A stretch of DNA of 64,000 bases from contig KL647298.1 of the NCBI GenBank assembly GCA_000727475.1, positions 2,317,863 to 2,381,862 on the forward strand. The letters run 5' to 3'. This DNA comes from Sarcocystis neurona (lineage: Eukaryota; Apicomplexa; Conoidasida; Eucoccidiorida; Sarcocystidae). Position numbers and translations under genes: made by a program. This document shows, piece after piece, positions 1 to 11,600 of the stretch (positions are counted from its first letter, which is position 1; each line of letters begins with the position of its first letter). The notes beneath the pieces were generated by a model. The model had not been told where the DNA came from, ran no database searches, and saw nothing but the letters and a program-made list of their open reading frames with translations.

Positions 1-419
1 ACCACCGAGAGGCTCCAGGAAAGACGGAAAGACGCCCACTATGTAGTGTCATAATTGCGATGCGTAAAGTAGAACTCCATATATTCAAATTCAGGAAATC
101 GTCGAAGCTTCCACAATATGTATACACACACATACACGAGAGACAGCACAGTCTATAGGAACACATATATGTACTCAGCATGACATACAAAGAGAAACCG
201 TAGTACACACAGATAGTGTAGGTCGCTGTTTTGTTCGTACGGCACTGTGCCGCGTAGTAGCCTGAGGCAGTGCGTAGATTTGTCTGAACCTAGTAGCAGA
301 TCACTATGACAGCAGAGTCGACTGCAGTATATTTCTCTCCTTCACTTTGAGAAATAACTCTCCTTGAGTCCAGCAGGCAACAGATCCTCCGCACTGTGCG
401 ACGTTCGGGGCTGCCTTAA
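1..419. other. window edge, no gene seen
   Basis: No reading frame or splice-flanked exon stands out here. There are short CA/TA-rich stretches (for example around 118-170) like those in the other spacers of this window. It lies beyond the 3' end of SPT-A and grades into the pyrimidine tract that starts near 420. Confidence 0.4.
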
Positions 420-1768
420 CTTGCGGACAAAGTATTCTTTACCCTCTTTCCCCTTTTTTGTCTCTTTGCTAATTTGCTTTCTGTTCTTCTGCCGTTCCCC
501 TATATGTTCCCACTCTGTTTCTTTATTTTTTTTCCTCTTCCTTCCCGAGGCTGCCGCTGGAACACCATTTCAGCTGTACCCTTGCCAAACCCGTTGCATC
601 TCTGCCACTTCTCTCTAGGTTTGTCGCCCTCCTTTCCTTTTTTTCTATGTCTTCCTTCTGTCCCCTTTTCTAGGCTCCTTTTCCCTTTTCTTTGTCAGCC
701 TACTTCTCCCCTTCGCTTCTATCGCGAAATCGCCGCCCTGCGCATATTTCGCTTCTTCTTTCTGCTTCTCCTGCCGCATCTCTGTGTGTATCTCCTCCAC
801 CTACTTGTTTGGCTCTGTCTGCGTAAGTTCATCCACTCCGCTTTTTGGGGCACTTCTTTAGAAAAACTTGTTTCTTCTTGACGCGCTTTCTTCTGTCTCC
901 TCTGCTGCCTTCTATTCTTCTATCGTTCTCCTTGTCTCCCTCTCTCTGTTTAGAGTCATATCTCTCTCCGTATTCTCTCTTTCTCCGTTTTCTGCTCTCC
1001 ACCTTAGTTTGTGTGTCTCTTCTCCTCTGACTTTTTCTCTTCTTTTCTCTCCCCTCTTCCTTGCGCTATCTCTTTGTCACCGTGTTCAGCACCTTCTCCT
1101 TCTGTTCTTTTTGATTTCTTCCACTCGATGTCTCTTTCTTCTTCTTGCCCTTACACTCCTCTATCCGCTTTCTTCTCTCTCTGTAAAGAAAAAAGCAAAG
1201 TCCCGGGTCTTTTTTACACTTCCTGCACCCGTCAATCCCCACTGTTCCTCCCTCTTATATCCTCCTCTTTCCTCTACCTTTATTTTCTCGCTCTCTTCAT
1301 TTTGTCTGTTTCGTTCTATCCTGTATTTTGTCTTTTGGTCACCATCCTCATTTTCCTCCTCACCTGTCTCCCCCTTCCTCGATTTCTCTTCTTCTGTTCC
1401 TTCCTCACTCTCGGTGTTTTCCCCCTCATCCTTCCTGTTTCCGCCTTTCTATTCTGACCTGCTCTCGATCTTCTATCTTCTCCATCTCTTTTTCTACTTT
1501 TTCCTCCTCTTCTTCTATCCCCTGCACCGGTCCTCCTCTTCTTCTCTCCCTTCCCTCTGCCTTCTCCTGCTGTTTCTCCTCCTTCTCCCTACGCCTTCTT
1601 CCCTCCCTGCCTCTCTCCCCTCCTCCACTTTCTCTCTCTTTTCCCCTCTTCCCATTTTCCCCTCTCTCCCTTCCCACCTGTCCTCCCGCTTCTTTTCTCC
1701 CTGTTCAACCGTTTCGCTCGTTCCGTCTCCGCCTTCTATCCCGCTCTCCTGTCCTTTTCTCCCTGTTC
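420..1768 (+). repeat. 1.3-k polypyrimidine tract 3' of SPT-A
   Basis: The plus strand is almost wholly C and T for about 1.3 kb, with interspersed TCTTCT, CCTCCT and TTTC runs and few purines. It stops at the SPT-A stop codon (1770). The minus, coding strand is therefore polypurine. Long plus-strand frames here (such as 868-1902, Ser/Leu/Phe only) follow from the base composition and are not counted as genes. A similar but shorter tract sits at the 3' end of the paralogue (17189-17659). Such tracts can form triplex DNA or R-loops; that role is inference. Confidence 0.75.
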
Positions 1769-1769
1769 T

Positions 1770-4510
1770 TCACAAGCAGGTGAGCGCGAAACGCTGCGCT
1801 CCAGTCCCAACTTCTTCGTCGCTGAGTTCAGCACTCGGCGGGCACTCTACGGCGGTTTCCACAAGATCTTTGACAAAGCGATCCATCGTTTCTGTGTTGT
1901 AAGCAGCAGTCGCAGTAACGCGAATGCGCGGGGTGGCCATGGGGCAAGCAGGAAAGATTGCGGCAGCAATCATCCAGCCTTTGTCAAGCATCCGTCGGGT
2001 GACTCTGCAGAGTCTGTAGGCGTCGTGCGGGAATATGACCGGGATTACAGTAGTGCAGTCCATTCCCTCCACTTGGAACTTGTTCTTTGACGGATATTCG
2101 ACAGGCCAGTGCCCACTGCCTGTGCGTAGCGCGTGCCGGAGGTATATCGAGTTCTGCTGAGCCTTGCTAATTCTCCACCGTTGCTCCCCCTGCATCAGTT
2201 CAAACGCCTTCATAGCCCCTCCCGCACTATACGCAGTCAGCGGTGCCGAAAAAACACTCCCCGGCGCATGGAACTCTAAGAAATCGACAAAATCGCGATC
2301 TCCGACAATATACCCGCCAACGCCTGCTACCGATTTACTAAAAGTTCCGACGATGACGTCTACGGAGTGCGGCATGTTAAAGTGCTCCTCTAGACCTCGA
2401 CCGGTCTTCCCCAACACTCCCAGCCCGTGCGCTTCGTCCACCAACAAGCGGCAGTCAAACTCCTGCGCCAGCTTCTTCAGCGTCGGCAGATCTGCAATGT
2501 CTCCATCCATTGAGTACACCGACTCCACGACGATCCAACACCGGGCATGTCGTCTGCGGTGTCTAGACACCAACTGCCGCAGGTGCGTCCAGTTGTTGTG
2601 GCGAAACAGCAACTCCTTCGCCCCGCACATCTTCATTCCTGCTCGAATGCTTGGGTGAAGTCGACTGTCGCCGATGACTAAATCCCCCTCTTTAGCGACC
2701 GCGCACACCCCACTCATCGCCGCCAAAAATCCTGTTGCACACAGTAAAGAATCTTCTCTCCCAAAAAAACGACCCACCACTCGCTCTAGCTCTCGCAGAA
2801 TACGCGCGTTTCCGCCTAACATGCGCGCGCCGTGGTTCCCCGTAGACCACGCCCTCCCTGCTGCCAAGGCTGCCTCCTGCACCTGGCATATCCAACGGCC
2901 AGAAAAAGTGGGAATGTAACCAGAGCTATAGTTCGCAGAACAACTCTCGTACGTACAAGCAAAGGCAGCACCAGACGCAAAGGTGTGAACATGCCGAAGA
3001 CAAAGGTATTGTACATACCCAAATATATGCATACGCAGGGGGAGAAGAGAGACACATACAGAGAGAATCAGAGACGTGCGGACGGCCAGCGGGTTGGACG
3101 CTGAGCAGGAAAAGGGACAGTACACATACACACACTCACTTTACACACGCAGGGCTGCACTCCACAAGATGGTTGCAGGCGTTCTCCCTTTAGACATACA
3201 CACATATACGTGTGCAGCTCATATACAGAAGAGAGGCACATAAGCGCCAATACAGACAGATTTGAAGTTTACGGGGAAAACACAAGGAACGGCGGACTCA
3301 CAGGAGAGGGGCCGCTCGGGAAACTTGAACAAAATTCAAGAGGAACGCACGACGCCGAGTCCCATTCGCGGTGTACCTCTACCTCAGGCTGCTGCTATCC
3401 CCCTATTACAAAGACGCACACGTAGGGACCACGCGCGTGTGCAGTGCTTTCATTGCCCACGTGCAGTTCGTATCGTTAAGCCGACTACTTGAGTTTCATC
3501 CTCTTATGACCGATGCGTAAATGCTATTCGCGCATTATCTCTCTCTAGTATAATACTGTTATATTCGTCTGCGGACGCCTCCTAGCGCGTCTGCCCATAT
3601 AACGATCTGTGCCTCAACATATATATATATATATGTGTATACGTGTACGGTTTGCAACAGTAGAGGAACTCGCCACTACGCAGCAGCAACAAAAAGACAC
3701 TTACTTTGCGCAGCTCTCTTTAGAAAGCACTTCTCTGCGTACCTCTCTCGCTTCACCCTCAAGATTTGACCGGTGGGAACGGTGTTCGAGAAAAGCCCAT
3801 TTTTTTTGCGTAGAGACAAGAATTCTTCTTACCAGGGGTTCCCGTAAAAAGTCGAGGTAGCTGTAGGAACTCATGGGAATTGCTTTCTTTCCTTCACAAG
3901 TGATGCGGTCCCCTTTGACGTCGCTAATTTCAAACGTGAACGGCCATAGCTGCTTCTGCAGCATGTGCTGCTTGATGTCCAGATACGAGCGCAACTCAGT
4001 TTCTCCTTTTCTGTTCGGGAGGCCGAGGCCGACTTTCTGAATTTGGTAAAAAAAGTGACGTCTTCCCTCCGCTGTGAATTTCACCTTCAACGCTTGCAAC
4101 AAGAAATCGCCCCGCGCATGCACGTCGGACCCCCAGCGACAGAGCAGCTGCAGCAAGCGCCCCTCGTACGCTGCGCCGAGGAGCTGGTGCAAAACGTGGA
4201 CGACGCGGCAGGTCTGGCGTGTCTCCTTCGCAGCTTTGGTGAGGATGCCCTCGACATCTTCGAAGGCCACGTGTCCTCCGTGCGAGAGACGAGACAACGG
4301 CAGCAACTGCATCGCGATCCAGCTCCAGCGCAGGGAGCCCACCCGTACGTCGTCACTGAAGAATGCCAGAGAAAAACCTATTAGCGAAGCAGACAGAAAG
4401 GCGTAGTGACATAAATCAAGTGCTGCAGCCCACTCCAGTCCCGCGCCCGCTGCTAATGCAGCCACCGGAGGCACAAACCCATCCTCTGGCCAAAACCGCG
4501 CGTGGTCCAT
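1770..4510 (-). CDS. SPT: serine palmitoyltransferase, copy A (two exons)
   Basis: PLP enzyme of the alpha-oxoamine synthase family. It should condense serine with a fatty acyl-CoA to 3-ketosphinganine, the first step of sphingolipid synthesis, probably at the ER. Exon 1 is 4510-3833 (226 codons) and exon 2 is 2882-1770 (370 codons plus stop), about 596 aa. The intron 3832-2883 has a GTAAGA donor and a TGCCAG acceptor, phase 0. The PLP-binding lysine is about residue 409 in GTFSKS; the pyridine-binding Asp is about 375 in VDEAHGLG; FRHNN and TGNHGARMLGG are family landmarks. A hydrophobic segment at about residues 31-51 (FLSASLIGFSLAFF) suggests a membrane anchor. The N-terminal extension makes it longer than soluble bacterial SPT (about 420 aa). 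The start is chosen for its AAAATGG context. No key residue is missing. A related enzyme of the same family (KBL, ALAS) is less likely, given the SPT pair known in Toxoplasma. Confidence 0.88.
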
Positions 4511-5050
4511 TTTGGGGAATCGAGGGAAGCAAGAGGAATAAACCTGGAGATGTGCGGGGGAATCACCCGCGACGATAGGAAAGCGGAAGAACGCACGGCA
4601 GGATCCGGGAAGACAGGGGTATCACAATCAAGGAAGGACGGGGTCGCGGAGGAAGAGGAAGCCAGCAAAGAGAAAGAGGCAAGGAAGAGAGAAACCGCCA
4701 GCAAAAAACAGGAAGAACGGGTCCACAAAGGGAAGAAAAGGAGAAGTTGTGAATTGGATGGAGAAAGACGCGATTAAAACGGAGAAAAAACGTAACGCCA
4801 GAGAGCGACGGAAAGAAGAAGGCTCTTTGGGAGACTGGCGAAATTGGGTGTACTCACCCCTTTTCTCAAGAAGAAGGTACGGACAGGTAAGAGAAGAGGA
4901 TTCGACAAAAAATCGACATGCGGAGGAAACCGTTGGTAGGCAGAAAAAACGGAACAAAAGGGGAAGGTGCGCAGCGCAGCCCTCCTTGGACAAAAAAATG
5001 GAAGGAAGACAAGAAAGTGTGATTCTTGTAAGGAAGGAGTGAGAGAGACT
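4511..5050 (-). promoter_or_regulatory. putative 5' flank of SPT-A, pyrimidine-rich on coding strand
   Basis: From the SPT-A start to about 5050 the plus strand is mostly A and G, so the coding strand is polypyrimidine. SPT-B has the same layout upstream (21064-21560). Pyrimidine-rich leaders are common at coccidian genes, so this may hold the 5' UTR and core promoter. No specific motif was identified, and the role rests on position and composition only. Confidence 0.3.
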
Positions 5051-5775
5051 CCAAAAAAGTGCAAGAGTTAAAAAAAAAGAAATCCACTTGAAGCTCGCAA
5101 CACAAACACAGTTGGCCTTCTGTTTACAGAAGAACAGCCTAACGCCGGTCTCTCCCTTTCTTCCATGCTCTGGGTGGATAACATATAGTAGCACGATGTG
5201 AACGCCGTTCTTCTTCGAATACGTCGACTTCTGCCAGCGCAGTTCTTTTTTGACGGAATCCAGTAGATGTAGGACGCCAGGAGGTTCCTTGTCAAGAAGG
5301 TTGCGGCAACAATACAGAGAGAAATGTCTTTTCGAGGAACCGCCTCTTGCAGTTGATTCCTCGTCAACCTTTCCCCGTTTCGACCGCGTCCACGTGTACA
5401 AGAGTTCAACAAACGTCGGTAGAAGCGTCTGTATCCTCTCACAACTTCTTGTCCGCCTCCCTCAAGCTTTTTCGCTGATGCACTACCCGATAGTGATTCT
5501 CAGTCGGACGCAATATAACTACGATAGATAGAGGAAGGAAACATATGCGTCGGCCCTCTTTGGGTATCCCCAGAAAGTAGATTGACAGAGGGCACGGCGA
5601 ACGTCCACATGTATTAGACATACAAAACGCTGTATATATTGCCCTCTTCCTTCGCCCCCTCCCTGTTTTATTCACAGTCGTGTGCCTTTCGGCAGCATCA
5701 TACACACAGCCACATCTACACATTCTCTGTTTGCTATACTCTTCTCTTTCTTCTCGCCTTCCCCTCGAGCTGCAG
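5051..5775. other. spacer between divergent genes, no firm exon
   Basis: This lies between the SPT-A start (minus) and the first recognised exon of the plus-strand gene at 5776. A 200-codon minus frame (5439-6041) is Cys/Arg-rich, has no recognisable domain and is treated as chance. The 5' end of the plus-strand gene, including its true start codon, may lie here; an ATG at 5682 is in frame with the 5776 exon. Confidence 0.35.
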
Positions 5776-8652
5776 CAGGTGGCTTTGCTTCTGCCTATCT
5801 TCTCACAACACTTTCCCTTCTCCAGCAACTCCACACTGATTCTCCTTCCCCGTCGACTCCGCCCTGCCACGCACCCCGCTCCAGCCAAGCAGCAGCAAAG
5901 AGTCAGCTTCTGGACGAGTTCGATGCGAGCACTGCTACACCAGACAAGCGTTTTGGTGAATCGGCTGCCTTCTTCTCGTGTTCTGTCTTTATAGCTGCTG
6001 AGAGAGCAGAAACTCGTGGCACACGTGTGGCATCTCGACAAGGAGTCCGCAACAATAAACGCTGTTTCCCTTTTCGAGGAATTCGGTGTATTTCATGAAC
6101 TGTTTAGATGGCGGTGATGTGTCTCATTGCTGTAAGACGCGGTTCATCCCGCTTTCCTCTAAATAATCTGATCAAATGCGCGCGTCTTTCGACTAAATCT
6201 CTTCTTCACATGAGTTCACGGAGTCGCACATTTCCGCTCCTGCCTAGCCTTTCAAACAGGACCTACGTATTCCACCTGCTTATACACAGCGATGAGATCA
6301 GATATTACAAACGCACACTACCGCCGAATTCCTCAAACGGAGAAGCACGCATTTCTTTGCAAGTCTAGCGAGTGAATCCATCCTCTATACCACCGTCGAC
6401 CGCAGACGGAAAAAATTAGAGATTTCGAAGATGGCTGTACGCAGCTGTTTGCTCTCAACCTTCGAGTCATACCCTTACTCGCTGTCAAAATGCTGCTTTT
6501 CTACAATGCAACAGCCCTCTCTCAACACCACTCCTCTCTCATCAACACCCTTTCTAACAGCAGCGTGAACGCCTTCCAGTACATACGTCGATTTTTGTAG
6601 GTCTACTTGTACAGTACATAGAGGGGAAAAGAGAAAGTGCTATCTCATCATCTTACACTAATCTCTGTCTTCACGTCTCATGGCTGCAAATTCGATTTAT
6701 CGAAAAGCAGAGACTTATCCCCTTTCTGTGCTTCTTTTAGATACACGCATATACACGCGTGTACCACTGGTGTGAACGGTTATTGTTCTGGTCTTCCGCC
6801 TACACTTGCATTTACTATTTTGATCTACTTTCTCCATGCAGTTACTTGCTACGTTTTTCCCTGTGCGCCCTCTCCGTCAAACTCGGAGCTACGTGCACAT
6901 GAAGACGCTTACGCAAGCAGTTATTTGTCGCACGTGCATATATGTAGTTATTTATATACACGCGTTTTTTTGCAGGAGCAAGAACCCGCAACAGTCGAGG
7001 CACCGAAGAGGCAGTGTTGGTCTGCATCGAAGAAAATCCGGATGCAGGTCGAACATCCCGACGCCTTGCTTTTAAGCTTCGGGAGGCATGAGGGAACAGC
7101 TGCGAAAATCTTCATGAATACACAGATATATACAGGAAGATACTGACGCCCGCCTGAAAGCACCTAGATAAAATTGTTCAACACTAGCGGAGCGCAATTA
7201 TTTCTGTAAACATCACCTTACATGTCAAGCTTTCAAGACGTCAAAAGACGGGGTGGTGCGCTGTCCATTCCCTAAAATTTGGTTTTCGCCGTATACATGC
7301 ATATACGTGCACATCGGCTGTGGTCGAGAAAACTGTAAAAACTGTGACACATTGAGAGACTACTCCAAAACTGTACGCGGGAGATAGGAAAGAGGTATGT
7401 GTGTGGGTCGATACCGGCGCCGAGAAAGGTCAGTTTCTTGTCACACAAACCGGCGGGTCGGTCCTCCTGCAGGTTCCGTCGAAATTTCGACTTTGTCCTG
7501 CAGCGTTCTCGCCCCCATTTGCAGACACGTGAGCGCAGGTATATTAACTGTCGCTGTGTGTACGTGGGCGCGCGTGTAAACGTCCTTCTACGATACAGAG
7601 AACCACCAGGGGCCAGCGTGTACACGCTCACGTCTGTATACAAAGCGTACACTCCTCAGCTCCTGGTGTTAAAAGGATAATGCCTTCCGCACTCTGTTCA
7701 AAATCTCACTTTCAAAAAACACGCCTTCCTCATCTCCTTTGCTGTGCAGCCTCCCCTCTCCGTCACACACTTTCGGCTACGAACTTTTCTTACAAGAAAG
7801 AGGACGGCGGCCCCTCTTCTTACGAGGAAGAGGGCGTTCCTCTCTTCCTCCCGTGCACTCCGTATACACGTCTCAATTGTTCTTCCTCTCCACACAAGCA
7901 GCTCCTCAAGCGCGTGGGAAACCGTTGTTCCTCTCTCACACATACAGGACACATACATAGTTCCGCAGGTATTTGTCGAAGTCTCTTATGCTTCCCTTTC
8001 CAATGTCCACAGGTGTACGTGTCTGTTTTTTTTCTATTCGTATCCGTATCTTTCTAATATAGGTATACATGTACACGTGCACCTCTCAGTGATTCTCTTA
8101 AATATGATTATACGCATGTGTGTATACATAAACATATGTAAAAATATGGGTGGCTGTTGGTTTTTCACTTATATCTGGACACTGATAAATATCCATGTGT
8201 ACACTTGTGTTGCTATTGCTTCCTCACTGACACGAATTCAGGTCCATGTCACTATTGTTTTGCATCTATTGACGTAAGCACACGAAGATCTTTCAACACC
8301 TCGTACGCATCTGCTAATTCACCCAGTAATATGCACAGCCAGATTTCACTTTGGTTTTCTTATCCATACATGGGCACTTGCTGATATTGTTTTCTCAGCC
8401 GTATACGTATATAGACTCCTGTTGTGGTACAGATTCTCGATTAAAAAAAAAAGCTCGCTGCACCCTACCTTAACATGCGTTCCTGTTGCTGCCGCATCTT
8501 TTGCACTGCACCTCTTGCTTCCGTGTTCCCCTTTACAGACACGTTCTTTCCACTTTGAGCTCTGTGCTGATTGGAGTGTCTCTTCTCTCGTGTTAATTTA
8601 CATCTTTCCTTTCGAGCCACTTTCAACGACCGCAATGTTCGAGAGACCTATG
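5776..8652 (+). CDS. multi-exon gene, 5' exon chain (partial, function unknown)
   Basis: Six small exons have matching splice phases: 5776-5955 (ends phase 1), 6976-7047 (1 to 1), 7750-7913 (1 to 0), 7969-8014 (0 to 1), 8242-8273 (1 to 0) and 8539 to about 8652. Acceptors at 6976 (T-run then GCAG), 7750 and 8539 are strong, as are the donors GTACGT (after 8014) and GTAAGC (after 8273). Readable segments include KSQLLDEFDASTATPDKRF, then EEAVLVCIEENPDA, then VFVEVSYASLSNVHR, then FHFELCADWSVSSLVLIYIF. The last two look like beta strands. It runs divergently from SPT-A and toward the exon chain at 13.8-17.2 kb, of which it is probably the 5' part. The start codon and the last boundary are uncertain. 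Family unknown; see the downstream part for the ASH/MSP hypothesis. Confidence 0.45.
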
Positions 8653-11600
8653 GTCTCTTCTCTAGAATCTCAACTCTCCTGTAGTTCGTCTTGGTGGGTT
8701 ATTCCTGCTTCGAGGAAATCCCTTTGCTCCCCCGCATAATCTTTCGCTTCAGTACTCCTTTGCCTAAAATTACTCCGCCGCCGCCTGAATATATAGTTTT
8801 CGGCGGCCGTGTGACAGGTCCTAGGAGGAAACAAATTGTCGCTTCCAAATAGACTGCCAATTTTCTTGTGCATCCTAGGCATTCGTTGCTTTGTTGTCCC
8901 TTCTTTTTTCTTCGCGTCTTCCTAACGCCCTCAGCATACACTCCATCCCCTAAGTTATTCTTTCTTTGGTAAAATTCCCAGTGCCTGGTGCCTCCCAGTT
9001 CATACGTCGTCTCTTGAAGATTTCTACTCTCCTTGTTAGTAAGAAGAGAATATTGCGCTCTTCGTAATCAATGGTCTCCTTCCGTTTTTACCTCTTCACA
9101 GTGACTCGGTACGCCCCTAAACACTTCTCGTGGCTAAGCTCTGTTTGCAGACCAATTTTCCATGTTCCTGCTCGCGTCGAGCCACTTTTGTCTCTCTCAA
9201 GAGACTACTTTCCCCACCACGGCCCTTCCTCCAAGTATCGCTTGACTTCTTCCGCCAACTTCAGAAAAGGGGTCCTGTGTTATTTTTGTGTACCTTAAGC
9301 TGTCGTTTCAGTCTCCTCCTGTTAGCTCTATGCTCTCCGCTTCTCCCTCCCTTTCTTATTGTAAATTGGTACAGTCGACTGGCTCTGTTCTCCTTCAGGT
9401 TGTCACTTTTCTCTCCTGGTGCCTACCACCTACCTACTCACTTTCCCACACCCTACCATTCGTCCCTTTTTCCCCACACTAAACGTTCGCCAGTGTGAAC
9501 ATCCAGTCTCGAAGGACGGGTAATGAACTTCAGTATTCCTTTGGCCAGCGAACAATTACGAAAGTCGCACCACACCCCAGTAGCAGACCAGCGCCTCTTG
9601 CACAGTGGCCCCTACTTTCAAAGTGTGCCCGTTTCCATGATAGATCGTTTTTCCCTCGGTTGCGCCCCTCACTTTGGTCTGCCGCAACACACGGGTCGTG
9701 TCTCTGCACCGTGCGGAGCGACAGATCCTTCCAGTTCCTCTCTCCAGAACAACTCCAAAAATGCAATTTGTCTGTTGCAGTGCTGCAGGATTCCCCCTTG
9801 GCGCATACCTCTTCAGTTGGTGGGAATAGAAGACTGACAAAACTCGATGAAAGACTCGGAGCAGGAATGTCTCAACCCCCGATGCTTTCGCACAAAGAAG
9901 ACACAAGCCAGTCATCCCCTTGCACCTTCCTGTGTTGGGGATCTCTCCTCTTCATGAAAGGATCCCAAACGTGTTCTTGTGTTGCAGAGTCGAAATTCCA
10001 TTTTCCCGCTTCAGTTATTGTATGTGGGTTGGCGGCGGGCGATACGTGGCACACACTCACACTCCGTAGGAGTTCTCCTTAGCAAGACACGACAAGTGGC
10101 ATGTCGCCCCTCAGGCTGTAAACCAGTCAAAAGCTACAAATACAACGCGTGAGGCAGATGCGTCGCGTGGAAGCACCCACAGACGTCGTTGTCACGGATG
10201 AACCATTTCGCCGACATCATCAGGCCCGTTTTTGTCTGAAGTTGAAAAACGCCACAATGCTTACTCTTCATACGGGAAGAGGGGCTGAGATTCAAGTGTT
10301 CCGCTACGACCGGGCAACCTCGGATGGGAGTTCAGGCAGGAAACTGCGACAGCGGGATTTATCACACCACAAAGGGACGACGTGATAAAAGGCAGCGGGC
10401 AGGCCCTTACAGGCTGTCCGCCTTAGTAATATGGCCCAGGTGTCAGTCCAGAAGATGTAGCACGGACAAATTTCTCCTTCCCACTTACAGAAACAGACGA
10501 AGACACACAACCGACGGGACAAATCACGTATTGCGCGCAGTTCTAGGAAAAACAACGATGCTTTTTGTAGAGGAATGTGCTGCTAGACACCAGTAGCAAC
10601 AACCGCAGTAGTTGTCACGAGACGCGTGTCGTCGCGCAGTGGCTTTTACCAGGACAGCTACCGAAGCAACGGCACCTGAACGGAAGAACAGCCACAAGGA
10701 TCTCCACCTCTCGCCTGCAGCGCAACACCCGCAGTAGCGGAATCTGTGGGACGTAGGGGGGAGGGGGGGGCAAAGAAAGCAAGATCAGCCGTCCTCGGAG
10801 CGGCAGCCCGGATGATTCAACTCCGCGACGGCGCAGACGTGACGCCACCGCGGCAACAGCGTCCGCTGGACCCGGTGCCTCGTACAAGCAGCAGTACGGC
10901 GCGTAGCGCGAGCGGGGCAAGGAGGCAATGTAAGAGTAACAGTCTTGAAAGACGAGGTGTCAGCGTGAAAGTCCCAACAGGAGGACGAAATGCCTGAAAG
11001 CACCTCATGATGGCGGGACAGCTGTTGAAGGGGCTACACCAAAGAACAAATGCTCGGAGATGGAAGCGAAGACTACGGAGAAGGCAGTGGCCTTGTCTAA
11101 GAAGACACACACTGGGGACTTGTAGGTCGTGCTAGCGCCGCAGTCCCAAACATTTCTATATTACTTTTTTAGTATATCCCGAAATGAATCTTCATCGTAT
11201 ACGAACATGTCACAAACTGCTGAGTTTCTTCACTCTTGTCCTTCTGTCTGTTCGACTCCGCAATTCATGTGTGCTCATGTACTGGAGTGTCTTTACTCCA
11301 GACTACTGTACACGATTGTGTTAATCTTGTGGAGGAAGATCCGCAGTTACGCCTGTAAAACATCGAACAAAGACTATTCCTGTATGCAGAAACCCTAACG
11401 TTATCACATACCGCATCGCTTGGGGGAGGGGAAGGTGTCTACTCTGGCCATCATGCGAACTGCCAAGCGAGATGCCAGAGGACAGAATTCTTTAGCAGTA
11501 AACACGTGTAGTTGGTCAATTTTGGCAGAACCTTTGCGATTCCCACCCTCTAGAGATGACTTTCATTGAGTGCTTTGAGAGTGGCACCTCTCTTCGAAAT

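Noticed and set aside
868..1902. 344-codon plus-strand frame rich in Ser, Leu, Phe and Pro
   Set aside because: It is produced by the polypyrimidine tract, where stop codons are rare, and it runs antisense into the SPT-A coding exon.
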